Source: an uncultured Clostridia bacterium
GTDB lineage: Bacteria; Bacillota; Clostridia; Oscillospirales; Oscillospiraceae
Assembly: GCA_947644595.1 (NCBI GenBank)
Contig: CANSAE010000004.1
Coordinates: 62,001 to 126,000 of the forward strand
Length of the DNA stretch: 64,000 nucleotides
Reading direction: 5' to 3'
Below are positions 1 through 8,574 of the stretch, piece by piece. The translations under genes were made by a program, and so were the position numbers. The notes under the pieces were generated by a model. The model ran no database searches. It was not told where the DNA came from and worked only from the letters and a program-made list of their open reading frames with translations. Each line of letters opens with the position of its first letter. Positions within the stretch are counted from its first letter, which is position 1.

Positions 1-405
1 CAGCGCAAAGCTGTCGAGAATGATGGTGGCGCTTGCGAACTCACAGCGCCCGTTGCTGAAGGCAAGGGCGCGCGTCGTCTTTTGCGCCTTCTTGTGGACG
101 TCGGGGTCGAGCACGTTGATCACATAGATCGGGCCGATGTTCCCCTTGGTGTTGTCGAAGTGGGCGGCGATGGCCTCGCAGAGCGTGAATTTCGCCCAGT
201 CGCCGGCATAGCCGACGGTTTTCTGCGCGTGCGTCAGGTTGCTCAGCTTGACCGGCCAGCCGGTGAGCTTCGCCTCGGCGTAGCCACGGATCAGATTGAC
301 GGGCGCCGTGCCGACGTAGACCGGGGCCGTGCCGCTCTGTGCCGAGCTCTGCGCGACGCTCTGTTCGACGTCGCCGTATGCGCCGTAGCGGTATTCGTTA
401 GGCAT
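1..405 (-). CDS. phage tail sheath protein, N-terminal part
   Basis: This is the first 135 codons of a gene that continues beyond the left edge. The ATG at 405 has a strong AGGAGG site just upstream. The peptide starts MPNEYRYGAYGDVEQS and has a Gly/Val-rich beta segment (APVYVGTAPVNL), a conserved-looking LSNLTHAQKTVGY stretch and a GPIYVINVLDP strand, which resembles the N-terminal domain of contractile tail sheath proteins. In that family the protein polymerises around the tail tube and contracts on infection. It sits last in the visible late operon, after the head and connector genes, as expected for the first tail gene. The identification rests on the pattern of this part only. Confidence 0.72.
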   Translation of the reverse strand, partial: MPNEYRYGAYGDVEQSVAQSSAQSGTAPVYVGTAPVNLIRGYAEAKLTGWPVKLSNLTHAQKTVGYAGDWAKFTLCEAIAAHFDNTKGNIGPIYVINVLDPDVHKKAQKTTRALAFSNGRCEFASATIILDSFAL

Positions 406-460
406 TAGCTTTTACCTCCTATGGTGATTTTTGGCCGGCGGCGGGCTGCCTGTCGGCTGT

Positions 461-1066
461 TTATAGGAACTCAGAGTAGTCGGGCGAGGTCCGGCTGACG
501 GCTGCGTCAATCCAGAACTCCACCCACGCATACCAGAACGGCCAGAGGTTGGGGACGGCGTTCTGCTCTGTAAACGGGCCGAACTTTATGCCGAGCTCGG
601 TGGCCACGCGGAGGCCGCCGACGGTGCTGGCTTTTTCAAGCTCTGCGATCGCAACGTCGGCGAAGTTCCACGCGTCCTTCCAGCCGCTCTCTGACTTCGC
701 GAAGGTGGTGGCGTCGGATTGGCGGTACCCGCCGGATCCGTCCGGCAAATAGTAGTCCCTGCCGTGCTCCCCGGGGCTCCACGTCGCGACGCAGAGCCGG
801 AGCTTTACGGCCCGGCTGTGCTTCGGCGGCGTGTCCTCGCCCTCGAGGATCTGAACGCAGCAGCAGGGGATCGTCGCCGGGCAGGCCGGCGGCTTTCTGT
901 CCGCTGTCGGGATAAATAGAGGGAAGGCCGTGGGGGTGACGAGTTTGTACTCATACCCCTCGTCCACGGCCTCCCCGTTTTCCGGCGCGGCTTTGAGCTT
1001 GAGCTGGTTGCAGATGTTGTCCTGCACCCAGTCTGTGACGGTTTCGATGATGGCGGTGATGGTCAT
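461..1066 (-). CDS. phage head-tail connector / tail completion protein (putative)
   Basis: A 201-residue protein. I chose the ATG at 1066 because AGGAGG lies 8 bases upstream; a start 12 codons earlier lacks such a site. The sequence has a hydrophobic N-terminal helix (MTITAIIETVTDWVQDNICNQL), a Cys cluster (PATIPCCCVQI) and a Trp-rich C-terminus. I do not recognise the family with certainty. Its place between the FII-like head-closure protein and the tail sheath suggests a tail terminator or completion role. It lies 10 bases downstream of the FII-like gene and is probably in the same late transcript. Confidence 0.5.
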   Translation of the reverse strand: MTITAIIETVTDWVQDNICNQLKLKAAPENGEAVDEGYEYKLVTPTAFPLFIPTADRKPPACPATIPCCCVQILEGEDTPPKHSRAVKLRLCVATWSPGEHGRDYYLPDGSGGYRQSDATTFAKSESGWKDAWNFADVAIAELEKASTVGGLRVATELGIKFGPFTEQNAVPNLWPFWYAWVEFWIDAAVSRTSPDYSEFL

Positions 1067-1076
1067 GGGATCCTCC

Positions 1077-1388
1077 TTACACGGTGGCAGCGCTGAGGGC
1101 AATCCTTGCCATGCCGTCCTCCGGGGTCCAGTCGTCCACGATGTACTCGACGCCGTCGACGTTCAGGTTTGACCCGGGGACCCTTTGCTTCGGGAGATCT
1201 TCGACCTTGGCGAAGATCATGAGCGACGACTCAGCGACGCCCAGCTCTGAGCCGCCCTGTCGCTCCCTCAGCGCGTGCTCGTCAAAGATGGCGACGATCT
1301 GCTTGCCCTCGACGCGGTGCTCCTTTCCGAAGGTCGCGAGGAAAATCTCGCGATCGTCGGCGACCATGTCAAAGAACGCCCCGGCCAT
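1077..1388 (-). CDS. head-tail attachment protein, lambda FII-like
   Basis: A 103-residue protein whose start ATG overlaps the stop of the FI-like gene (TAATG), implying translational coupling. Length, acidic surface and the C-terminal NVDGVEYIVDDWTPEDGMARI segment fit the phage head-tail attachment family (gpFII fold), which closes the portal vertex and gives the tail its docking surface. The order capsid E, FI-like, FII-like matches lambda. The match is by pattern and position, not by alignment. Confidence 0.55.
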   Translation of the reverse strand: MAGAFFDMVADDREIFLATFGKEHRVEGKQIVAIFDEHALRERQGGSELGVAESSLMIFAKVEDLPKQRVPGSNLNVDGVEYIVDDWTPEDGMARIALSAATV

Positions 1389-1798
1389 TAGACCGGGTCG
1401 GCGAGGCCGGGCGCGGGGGGCTGCTCGCCAGTGTCGCCGCCTTCGTCGTCCTCTGCGTTGCCGCCTTCGGCGGCCTTGGCCTTGGCCGCCTCAATGGCCT
1501 CGATCACAGCGGCCTTGCCGCCCTTGATCTTGGCAGGGGCCTCGACACCATAGCTCTCGGCGATCTTGTTGAGCTCGTCGCGGGTCATGCCCTCGTTGTA
1601 CTCAGCGTCGCCGGTGGTGTTCTGATCAGTGCCGGCGTCAACGGCGTCCACATACGCAGCCACCTCAGCCGCCACCAGTCTCTCGGCCAGCGCGTCCTCC
1701 ACCGAGAAGGGGGGATCCTTGGGCGTTTTAGCGATGACAGGGGCGCCGGGGGTGGGCACATAGCCAAACACGCCCCGGGTGATGACGATGTTTTTCAT
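1388..1798 (-). CDS. FI-like phage packaging accessory protein with HeH/SAP-type helix pair
   Basis: A 136-residue protein. The N-terminal 30 residues form a short beta-rich piece (IVITRGVFGYVP). A helical MTRDELNKIAESYGV segment followed by KGGKAAVIEAIEAA resembles the HeH/LEM/SAP-like helix-extension-helix domains seen in phage FI-type proteins. The tail is acidic and Pro-rich. In lambda, gpFI helps the terminase find proheads; that function here is inferred from location directly after the major capsid gene. Confidence 0.5.
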   Translation of the reverse strand: MKNIVITRGVFGYVPTPGAPVIAKTPKDPPFSVEDALAERLVAAEVAAYVDAVDAGTDQNTTGDAEYNEGMTRDELNKIAESYGVEAPAKIKGGKAAVIEAIEAAKAKAAEGGNAEDDEGGDTGEQPPAPGLADPV

Positions 1799-1822
1799 GG
1801 TATGCTCCTTTCTCTGATTGCC

Positions 1823-2902
1823 TCAGTCGCCAGAGGCGGCAGTCAGCACGTCGGCCACGATCCACGGGTTTTTGTTGTTGGGGATCATGAGGGGCCGTGC
1901 GGTGACGGTGATGGTGCGGACGTTGGTGTTGGCGTCGGAGACGTACTTGGGCACGCGCCGCGCGGCGTAGGTGTGGAAACGGCCGTCAGACTGCTCGAGC
2001 TGAGTCACGGCACCGTAAAGGGTGCGGCCGCAGGCGGGGGCGGTGACGATGACCTTGCCGCGCTTGATGTAGCTGACGACGCTGCCGTCGTCGTCCTCAT
2101 AGGTCTCCTCGTAGCAGAGCACGTCGACGAGATTGCCGGAGCAGTTCAGGCGGGCGATCTTGGTCACGCCCTCGGGCAGCTCCTCGGGATCCACGCCGCC
2201 GATGTTCAGCTTGGCGATGTCCAGCTTCTTCAGAATGTCGGGATCGTTCTGAATGACGTCGGCCACCTCCGGGCCACACAGGACGTCGGTGGCAGGAAGT
2301 CCGCGACGCTTCAGAGCGCGGCACATGGCGGCGATGTCCTTCATGATGGCGGCGCCGGTGGCGTCCCACTTGACGGTCGGGGTGTAAATGGCGGGATTGG
2401 CGGCCTCGTCGTAGAAGCGAATCTCCTTCTCCTCGTACTCGTCGCCCTTGTCGGCGTAGTGGCGCATGACGCAGCCGTTGTTCTGCATGGTCTCGGCGGC
2501 CATAGCCTCCTCGCGGCGGGTGATAAGGTCGCCCAGCTCGACGGCGTCGTTGACGATGATGGCGCCCTCGCGCTGCTCAGGGGTGAGCTTGCTGTAAAGC
2601 GCCTCGCCGAAGCCCTTCTTGTTGAGTTCGTCCACGGTCAGCACGCGCCGGGGGGCGATGTTGGGCGGGGTGTAGCTGTTGGTGGTGTAGCCCTCGCGGG
2701 TGATGGTCACGCCGCCCTTGCGGGGGCTGACAAAGGGAGCGAGGCGCTTCTTGCCGTCCTTGTACTCCACCAGCACGTCGTCGGTGCTGAAGATGTCGGT
2801 CGACTCGTTGGTGGGGAAATAGCGGTCGCGCAGGAAGCTCCGCACAGGAGTCACCTGCTCGACGGCCATGAGCAGGGTGTGGGTGCTGTAAATATCAAAC
2901 AT
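1823..2902 (-). CDS. major capsid protein, lambda gpE family
   Basis: A 359-residue protein. I start it at the ATG at 2902 (MFDIYSTHTLL), which has a GGAGG site just upstream; a longer reading begins inside the preceding gene. It follows the gpE/HK97-fold pattern: an N-terminal arm, a segment near residue 80 (YTPPNIAPRRVLTVDEL), an E-loop-rich centre and a C-terminal RTLYGAVTQLEQSDGRF region. It forms the icosahedral shell. It lies between decoration protein D and the FI-like gene, the lambda order, and length is typical for the family. Confidence 0.85.
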   Translation of the reverse strand: MFDIYSTHTLLMAVEQVTPVRSFLRDRYFPTNESTDIFSTDDVLVEYKDGKKRLAPFVSPRKGGVTITREGYTTNSYTPPNIAPRRVLTVDELNKKGFGEALYSKLTPEQREGAIIVNDAVELGDLITRREEAMAAETMQNNGCVMRHYADKGDEYEEKEIRFYDEAANPAIYTPTVKWDATGAAIMKDIAAMCRALKRRGLPATDVLCGPEVADVIQNDPDILKKLDIAKLNIGGVDPEELPEGVTKIARLNCSGNLVDVLCYEETYEDDDGSVVSYIKRGKVIVTAPACGRTLYGAVTQLEQSDGRFHTYAARRVPKYVSDANTNVRTITVTARPLMIPNNKNPWIVADVLTAASGD

Positions 2903-2919
2903 TTCGATTACCTCCTTCT

Positions 2920-3342
2920 TTAGCCGGCGAAGGCGTCGGAGAGTAGGATCCCGCACTTGCGCAGGTCCTCCTCGTCGCTGGCCTTCATGGTGTAGCCGCT
3001 CGCGACAATGAGCTGGTTGCGGTTAAAGTGGCCGGTACGGTATGCCACAGCGACCACGTCGTCAGTGGTGCCGACCTCGACGTCGTCGCAAAGGACGCAG
3101 TTGGCCGTCAGCACCTCGTCGGCGGCGCCGCTCGTCTTGTGCGCCTCCGTCCCGAGGATCACCATTTTCCCGTCAGCGGCGGTGCCACTGGCAGAGAGGG
3201 CGAGGACGGTGCCGCGCTTCAGGGTGGCGGCCGCGCTCAGCTTGCGGATCGTGACGCTGAACACGTCAGCGGCAGGGGTGGAGCTGTTGATCAGGTTGTC
3301 GGGAGCGCACGTCCCGACCTTGTTGTCGAGTCTCTGGCTCAT
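2920..3342 (-). CDS. head decoration protein, lambda gpD-like
   Basis: A 140-residue protein rich in Ala, Thr and Val. The central region (LKRGTVLALSASGTAADGKMV) matches the beta-barrel pattern of gpD-type decoration proteins, which bind as trimers to the expanded capsid and stabilise it after DNA packaging. The ATG overlaps the last base of the protease/scaffold stop codon, and the gene lies 17 bases before the capsid gene. The C-D-E order of lambda is kept. Confidence 0.75.
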   Translation of the reverse strand: MSQRLDNKVGTCAPDNLINSSTPAADVFSVTIRKLSAAATLKRGTVLALSASGTAADGKMVILGTEAHKTSGAADEVLTANCVLCDDVEVGTTDDVVAVAYRTGHFNRNQLIVASGYTMKASDEEDLRKCGILLSDAFAG

Positions 3343-3731
3343 TACTTCTTACCTCCTCTGGTAGAGTTGACCGCGTTGACCACGGCGCCGATGTCGGCAG
3401 CGTCGTCGTCCTCGCCGGTCCCATTGTTGGGGTCGGAGCCGACGCCTTCGGCGCCGGACTCGTCGTGGTCGGCAGCGGAGTCCTTCAGGAACTTCCCGCC
3501 GAGCTTGGCCTGCTTCTGCATGGCCTGAAGCGCGAGCGCCTCAGCGGTGCAGGGCTTGTCGCCGTACTTGGCGTTCTTCACCAGCTCGGCGTCGCCCACA
3601 CTGGGCGCGATCTCCTCGATCGCCTGAAGCCGAGCACGCTCGGCGGCGACCGCCTCAGACTTGGCCGCGTCCTCGATCTGCTTCACGAGATCGGGGTGCG
3701 CCTGTCTGAGTTCCTCGACGTTCTTGAACAT
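3342..3731 (-). CDS. nested capsid scaffold protein (internal start in protease gene)
   Basis: An in-frame ATG at codon 293 of the protease gene (MFKNVEELRQAHPDL) is preceded by GAAGGAGGAAATAACTCT, an excellent ribosome binding site with 10-base spacing. The 129-residue product would be the charged, helical scaffold part alone. Lambda makes Nu3 from gene C in this way. The internal site is seen directly; separate translation is inferred. Confidence 0.7.
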   Translation of the reverse strand: MFKNVEELRQAHPDLVKQIEDAAKSEAVAAERARLQAIEEIAPSVGDAELVKNAKYGDKPCTAEALALQAMQKQAKLGGKFLKDSAADHDESGAEGVGSDPNNGTGEDDDAADIGAVVNAVNSTRGGKK

Positions 3732-4607
3732 AGAGTTATTTCCTCCTTCGTTTTCGCCGGTCTCTGCCGGCTTGGTGTGGGTGTCTATTCCTGCGACCGG
3801 CCTGCCGGGCTTGGCGGCAAGTGCGGCCGGAGAAATACGGGGGATCTTCAGGGCCTCGGGGACGTGCAGGCCCTTGATGTTGTGCTGGACGCCGGCGACC
3901 ATGAGGATCTCCTTCCCGTCCAGCAGGGCGGCGTCAGGTCCGTCGCCCTCGAGCAGCTCGTCCGCAAAGCCCTTTTCGATGGCCTCGCGGCCGGTCAGCC
4001 ACGTCTCCTTCGTCATCATGCCGCGCAGCGTGTCGGTGTCGAGGCCGGTCTTGGCGTTGTAGATCTCCGCGATGGCCTTCTCGGCGGCGTCGTTGCCCTT
4101 GATGATCAGCTTCAGGTCGGCCGTGTTGTAGTAGTCACACAGGCCCACGGAGACGCCGTGGATCATGACAATGCTGCCGGGCCATACCTGCACAGTGTCG
4201 CCGGCGCACATGATGACGCTGGCGGCGCTGGCGGCAATTCCCTCGACGATCACGGTGGTCTTGGCCTTGAGGGCCTTGATGGCGTTGTGGATCGCGATCC
4301 CGGTGTAGAGATCGCCGCCGCAGCTATTGAGCTTGACGGTGATCTTGCCCTTTCCCTTCACGGTCTCGAGGTCCTCCATGAAGCCCTCGGGGGTGATAAA
4401 CAGACCGGGCTCCGGCTCGCCGGTCCACCAGTCGATCGGGGTCTGACTCATGACGTCGCCGTACAGGGTGATGATCCCCTCGTCTGCGTCGTCGGAGCTG
4501 GCCGCGATGTTCCAGAACTTGCCGGCCTTCACGGCCGGCGCCGGTGTTGGGCCGCTCAGTCTTGCGCCGACAAAGGCGGCGTGCGGCCCGGTGGTGTTAT
4601 GCTTCAC
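3342..4607 (-). CDS. ClpP-type head maturation protease fused to scaffold region
   Basis: A 421-residue protein. Residues 45-215 carry a ClpP/S14-like serine protease domain: LNSCGGDLYTG near 93-103, the nucleophile context GIAASAAS (Ser127) and MIHG with His150. Residues 293-421 form a charged helical C-terminal part typical of a scaffold. Lambda gpC has the same layout, with the scaffold Nu3 made from an internal start. The protease trims scaffold and portal in the prohead. The gene overlaps the end of the portal gene by 11 bases. Confidence 0.82.
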   Translation of the reverse strand: MKHNTTGPHAAFVGARLSGPTPAPAVKAGKFWNIAASSDDADEGIITLYGDVMSQTPIDWWTGEPEPGLFITPEGFMEDLETVKGKGKITVKLNSCGGDLYTGIAIHNAIKALKAKTTVIVEGIAASAASVIMCAGDTVQVWPGSIVMIHGVSVGLCDYYNTADLKLIIKGNDAAEKAIAEIYNAKTGLDTDTLRGMMTKETWLTGREAIEKGFADELLEGDGPDAALLDGKEILMVAGVQHNIKGLHVPEALKIPRISPAALAAKPGRPVAGIDTHTKPAETGENEGGNNSMFKNVEELRQAHPDLVKQIEDAAKSEAVAAERARLQAIEEIAPSVGDAELVKNAKYGDKPCTAEALALQAMQKQAKLGGKFLKDSAADHDESGAEGVGSDPNNGTGEDDDAADIGAVVNAVNSTRGGKK

Positions 4608-6252
4608 TGTTTGCTTCCTCCTTTACGGTTTGAATGATCAGTGCCTTCACGGCTCGCGCGAGCTGTGACGCGCCAGCCGCTCCGCTGTCGTCGTCCTCGA
4701 CGGTTGCCGGCGCAGTTGCACCGCTGCCGCCGGTCGCTTCCGCGAGCTTCTTGTTCTCGCGGGCGAGCTGGTCGACGTTTGCGTCCCACTGGCCTCCGTT
4801 CAGCTTGACGGTGCTCTGCGAGTGCGTGCTGAAGCCCTCGCCGCAGGCGAGGATCTCGGCCGTGATTTCCTTGACGGGGTCGAGCTGGCCCTGAGACGGC
4901 CCGATCCATTCGCTCCCGAGGTACGCGCTGCGGATCAGCGGATCGGTGAAGAAGCCCGGGGCCTGAATACGGCCACGGGCGACCGCTTCGGCCAGCCACG
5001 TCTCATAGACGGGACGGCAGAAGTCGGCGGTAAACCATTCCCGCCGCATTTTGAACGCTTTCCACGCCTCGAGCAGCGCGGCCCTGCTTGCCGAGTAGCT
5101 GCTGTTGAAGCTCTTGAGAAGAAGATCCGCAGGAACTTCCAGCGCAGCGCCGACCTGCTGGCTGATGGCCTTGACGAAGCTGTCGAAGCCAGAGCTCGGG
5201 CGCTTCGGATCCGCGAAGTCGACCGACTCGCCGGGCTGCATGATGTTGATCTGCCCGGGGCCCATGCCGTACTCGTTAGGATCCCGGGCGACGCCTTCGT
5301 CGTCCGGCCCGCCCGTTTCATTGAAGGGCATGGTGTTCGGGTTTGCCTCCGTCTTTATGAAGGCAGTAAAAAAGCTCTCGACCACGGCGGCCGTGAGCTC
5401 GCTGTCTGTGTAGCGTCTGAGCTGAAGCAAGGGCTCGATCACTTGCGCGAGATAGGTGACGCCCCTGTACTGCTCGGGGCGTTCGGACTCCATGATCTGC
5501 AAGATGTTCGGCAGCCCGGTCCTCTTTCCGTATGCCTCCACCCGCTGCCACTCCGTCGGCTCTGCCGTGGTCTGGTACGGGTAGGTGTTGCGGATATAGT
5601 AGGCGACGATCATGCCGTTCTTGTCGACCTCGACGCCGTCGAAGATCCTGTTCCCGTTCGCGGCACGGCCGTCCGTCAAAAAAGAGGCCATGCTACGGCC
5701 GAAGGGTGTGCTCACTCTGTCGGCTTCGATCAGGTGGATCCGCAAGCTGTACGGCTGCAAAGGGGTCGTGTCGTACTGCCTGAACAGGGCAAAGACGTCA
5801 CCGCTGGCCAGCCACGCGCTGAGCGCGAGCTGCTGCATGGCATAGAAGTCATTGACGCCGGTGGCGTCGCAAGCCCTTTTGTTCTCTGCCCACAGTGCGA
5901 ACTCTGCCTCGGTGTGGCGCTGCCACGCTTCGGCCTGCTCCGGGCTCATGCCGAGGATCTCTCGGTCAATGGTGGCCTTGAGCTGAAGGCCGACGCCGAT
6001 GACGTTGGTGCGGTTGGTCTTGATCGCCGAGGAGGCGATCGGGGTTGACATGGCCAGCACGCGGCCGCGCTGCCGCAGCGTCGCGTTGTTGTAGTCGATG
6101 TCCTCCCGGGGGCTCCCGCTCGCAGCGGTGAAGCCCTTGAGGGCCTTCTTCCGTGTGCTGGCGCCCGCCTCGCTGTACCCTTTGTTGACCGGCCGCACGG
6201 TGCTCGGTAGATACAGGCCGCCGGCCGTCTTTTGGTATTCGATGGTGCTCAC
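4597..6252 (-). CDS. phage portal protein, lambda gpB family
   Basis: A 551-residue protein of the lambda-type portal family. Supporting segments are the N-terminal LKGFTAASGSPREDIDYNN, the RVLAMSTPIASSAI region, the IHLIEADRVSTPFG beta stretch and the DPKRPSSGFDSFVKAISQQVG helix region. It forms the dodecameric ring through which DNA enters and to which the tail attaches. It lies between the gpW-like joiner and the ClpP-type protease. Length is typical. The C-terminal 60 residues are acidic and low in complexity. Confidence 0.88.
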   Translation of the reverse strand: MSTIEYQKTAGGLYLPSTVRPVNKGYSEAGASTRKKALKGFTAASGSPREDIDYNNATLRQRGRVLAMSTPIASSAIKTNRTNVIGVGLQLKATIDREILGMSPEQAEAWQRHTEAEFALWAENKRACDATGVNDFYAMQQLALSAWLASGDVFALFRQYDTTPLQPYSLRIHLIEADRVSTPFGRSMASFLTDGRAANGNRIFDGVEVDKNGMIVAYYIRNTYPYQTTAEPTEWQRVEAYGKRTGLPNILQIMESERPEQYRGVTYLAQVIEPLLQLRRYTDSELTAAVVESFFTAFIKTEANPNTMPFNETGGPDDEGVARDPNEYGMGPGQINIMQPGESVDFADPKRPSSGFDSFVKAISQQVGAALEVPADLLLKSFNSSYSASRAALLEAWKAFKMRREWFTADFCRPVYETWLAEAVARGRIQAPGFFTDPLIRSAYLGSEWIGPSQGQLDPVKEITAEILACGEGFSTHSQSTVKLNGGQWDANVDQLARENKKLAEATGGSGATAPATVEDDDSGAAGASQLARAVKALIIQTVKEEANSEA

Positions 6253-6275
6253 CTCCTTCGTGATAAAGTCGGAGC

Positions 6276-6312
6276 CCGCGAGGAAAAGGAGCGAAAACCT
6301 CGCGGGCCCCTA
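6276..6312 (-). repeat. GC-rich hairpin between gpW-like and portal genes
   Basis: A perfect 10-base inverted repeat (GCCCGCGAGG / CCTCGCGGGC) with a 14-base loop lies in the 97-base gap between the two genes. No U-tract follows on the minus strand, so it is more likely an mRNA stability or processing element than a terminator. It sits upstream of the portal start. Confidence 0.45.
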
Positions 6313-6349
6313 TTATGTTAAAAACCGGCGCAGGGCCAGTCTCTAACCG

Positions 6350-6616
6350 TTACCAGTCCCGGGGGACGACCGCGACGGCCTTTCTCGCCGCTCCGCTCCC
6401 GAGCTCGCCCTCTAACTGCGCGATCTCATTCTGCAAGTCCTTGATCGCGTTGCGGATCGCGGTGAGGTCCATGTTGTACCGGGCGACGTTTCTGGACCCT
6501 ATGCCGTAGCTCTGGACGCCTCCGCGCAGCATTTCAAGCTCGCGGTCCATGTAGGCGCTGAGGCGCTCCTTCGCCCGCTCAAGCTCTCGCTGAATTGTGG
6601 CCTTGTCTCTTGCCAT
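6350..6616 (-). CDS. gpW-like head-tail joining protein (DUF6148 type)
   Basis: An 88-residue, strongly helical protein (MARDKATIQRELERAKERL, then AIRNAIKDLQNEIAQLEGEL). It resembles the small DUF6148/gpW-type proteins encoded between large terminase and portal, which in lambda stabilise packaged heads and prepare them for tail addition. It lies 11 bases after the large terminase gene. The assignment is by size, helical pattern and position. Confidence 0.65.
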   Translation of the reverse strand: MARDKATIQRELERAKERLSAYMDRELEMLRGGVQSYGIGSRNVARYNMDLTAIRNAIKDLQNEIAQLEGELGSGAARKAVAVVPRDW

Positions 6617-6627
6617 GGTGTTCCTCC

Positions 6628-8574
6628 TTACCAGTCGTAGTCGTCAGCCGGCCGCTGCCGGCGCACGGGTTTCCGTTTCTGTTCTTTCTTGGCCGGCTCT
6701 GCCCAGCCCTTGAGGCGGCGCTCGGCTGCGTCCATGTCGGGGTCGATGATCCTCAGCCCGGCGAGGGCGTAGTTGCGGCAGTCGAGGGCCTCGTTGCGCT
6801 GGTGCCCGGGCAGTTTCTCCCACCGCCAGACGGTGCCGGCCTTCGTCCGCGCAAGCGTCAGCTTTTCGCTGAGCAGCCCAGCGAAGAAGGCGCCGTCGTA
6901 GCCGGCCTCCTCCGCGCGTGGGAAATGGCAGAACTTCGGGCCGGCTTCCTGTACCTTCAGGCTGCTCATGATCGTCGCCTTGCCGGCGTCGACGCCGAGC
7001 GAGTAAAGCCACACTTGCCCGATGTACTTGCCCTTGATGGTGATCTTCGTCTGCTTGGGAGGGGAAACGAACGGGATCCCGTCGCCGCCCTTGCCTTTGA
7101 TGGCGAAGAACATACGGGCTTGCCGCTTCCGGCACTCGTCATAGACCTCTTGGGTGTAGTGACCGCCGGAGTCGACGCAGGTGATCGAGATCCTCAGGCC
7201 ACGGCCGTCTCTGAACTTGTAGACGTGGTCGGCGACGTCGTCGAGACGCTGCCACACTTCGGGAGTGTCTGGCCTGCCGACGATGACGCCGCGCTTGACG
7301 CCCCACGTCTCGCCGAACTTGCCATGGCCGAGCACCTCGTACTCGAGGCGGTCGTCCTGAGTATCGACGCCGCAGGTGAGCGCCAACACTCCCTCGGGGA
7401 GTTCGACCGGGCTGCCGTCGGCGTTTCTGCCGTAGTCCTCGCGCCGGGCGAGCATGGCGTCCTCGTCGGGGACCTCGCCGCGCTCCTCCCACAGCTCGCC
7501 GAGCATGGTGTTGAACACGACCTTCAGCTTCTCGGGGTCGTGCAGTGCCTCGAGGTACTTGGTGGCGATCTTGGTCCACGGCTGCCACGGGCTCGAGAAG
7601 GCGTTCAGCCAGAAGGATCGGATCCCGCTCTCGTATGCGCCGGGGTTTTCTGCGATCCACTTGGCGGGGAGGTGTCGCACTTCCTCCTCGGTGTGAATAC
7701 AGCCGCAGTTCGGGCATACCCAGTCGACGCTCTCCACCTTCACGACCTTTTTGCCGCTTGGCCGTACTTCCTCGACCTTGTTGATCTTGATGTCGTCGAA
7801 AACGATGTTTGCGAACTCGCCGCAGTCGGGGCACTGGTGGCACCAGCGCTCCTGTGTGCCGAGCATGAAGGAGTCGGCGATCGCGCTGTCTCCCTTCGTT
7901 GTCGGGGTACTCACTTCGACCGCTTTGCGGTTGTAAAACGTGGTCTGTCTGGCCTCGGCCAGTGCCCACGGGTCGCCCTCTGTGCCGGCGCTTTTGGCCC
8001 AGCGGTCACGCTCGTCGCCGATGATATAGCGAGCCGGCGTCGACGCCAGAGCCGAGGCGCTGTTGGAGCCGGTGATCGTGAGCATACCGCCCGGGAATGA
8101 CTTCTGAAGGATCGTGTTGCCGCTGTCCTTGGCCTTGACGTCCGCGACCTTGAGCTTGCTGTCTCGGATCATCGGAGCCACGCGGAGGCGGCTGAACTTC
8201 TTGGCGTCGTCGAGTGTTGGCTGCACATAGAGAATACTGCCGGGGTCTTGGTCGATGATGTAGCCGATGATGTTCAGCTCGAGCTCAGACTTGCCGACCT
8301 GTGAGCTGGCCACCATGACGATCCTGTTGACCTTCGGATCGTTGAAGGCGTCCATGGGCTCCTTGAGGTATGGCGTGCGTGACGTTCTCCACGGTCCGGC
8401 CTCTGCCGAAGTTTCGGGGGACAGGCGGCGCCGTTTATCTGCCCACTCTGAGACGGTGAGCTTTGCCGGCGGTCTGAAGTTGCGGAGGGCTGGCGCCATG
8501 GCCGCGCTGAGCCGGTCGGCTGCGCTATTCCTCGCCACTGTCCTCCCGCTCCTCCTGCCACCCTTGGCGGTCAC
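6628..8574 (-). CDS. terminase large subunit, lambda gpA family
   Basis: A 648-residue packaging motor. The ATPase has the Walker A-like SSQVGKS at 90-96 and a DE pair in IIGDERDRW at 187-188. Two Cys pairs (CHQCPDC at 245-251 and CPNCGC about 40 residues later) form a zinc-binding insert, as in gpA-type terminases. The C-terminal half carries the nuclease domain (GVDTQDDRLEYEV, then TCVDSGGHYT) and ends in a basic tail. The start is uncertain: the reading opens with GTG at 8574 inside the small subunit gene, and a GTG at 8538 just after GGGAGGACA is a good alternative. Confidence 0.9.
   Translation of the reverse strand: MTAKGGRRSGRTVARNSAADRLSAAMAPALRNFRPPAKLTVSEWADKRRRLSPETSAEAGPWRTSRTPYLKEPMDAFNDPKVNRIVMVASSQVGKSELELNIIGYIIDQDPGSILYVQPTLDDAKKFSRLRVAPMIRDSKLKVADVKAKDSGNTILQKSFPGGMLTITGSNSASALASTPARYIIGDERDRWAKSAGTEGDPWALAEARQTTFYNRKAVEVSTPTTKGDSAIADSFMLGTQERWCHQCPDCGEFANIVFDDIKINKVEEVRPSGKKVVKVESVDWVCPNCGCIHTEEEVRHLPAKWIAENPGAYESGIRSFWLNAFSSPWQPWTKIATKYLEALHDPEKLKVVFNTMLGELWEERGEVPDEDAMLARREDYGRNADGSPVELPEGVLALTCGVDTQDDRLEYEVLGHGKFGETWGVKRGVIVGRPDTPEVWQRLDDVADHVYKFRDGRGLRISITCVDSGGHYTQEVYDECRKRQARMFFAIKGKGGDGIPFVSPPKQTKITIKGKYIGQVWLYSLGVDAGKATIMSSLKVQEAGPKFCHFPRAEEAGYDGAFFAGLLSEKLTLARTKAGTVWRWEKLPGHQRNEALDCRNYALAGLRIIDPDMDAAERRLKGWAEPAKKEQKRKPVRRQRPADDYDW

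Noticed and set aside
1802..2923. Long open frame of 373 codons on the plus strand opposite the capsid gene
   Set aside because: It is an antisense shadow in GC-rich DNA: Leu/Val/Gly/His-rich and without a family pattern, while the minus strand encodes a clear capsid protein.
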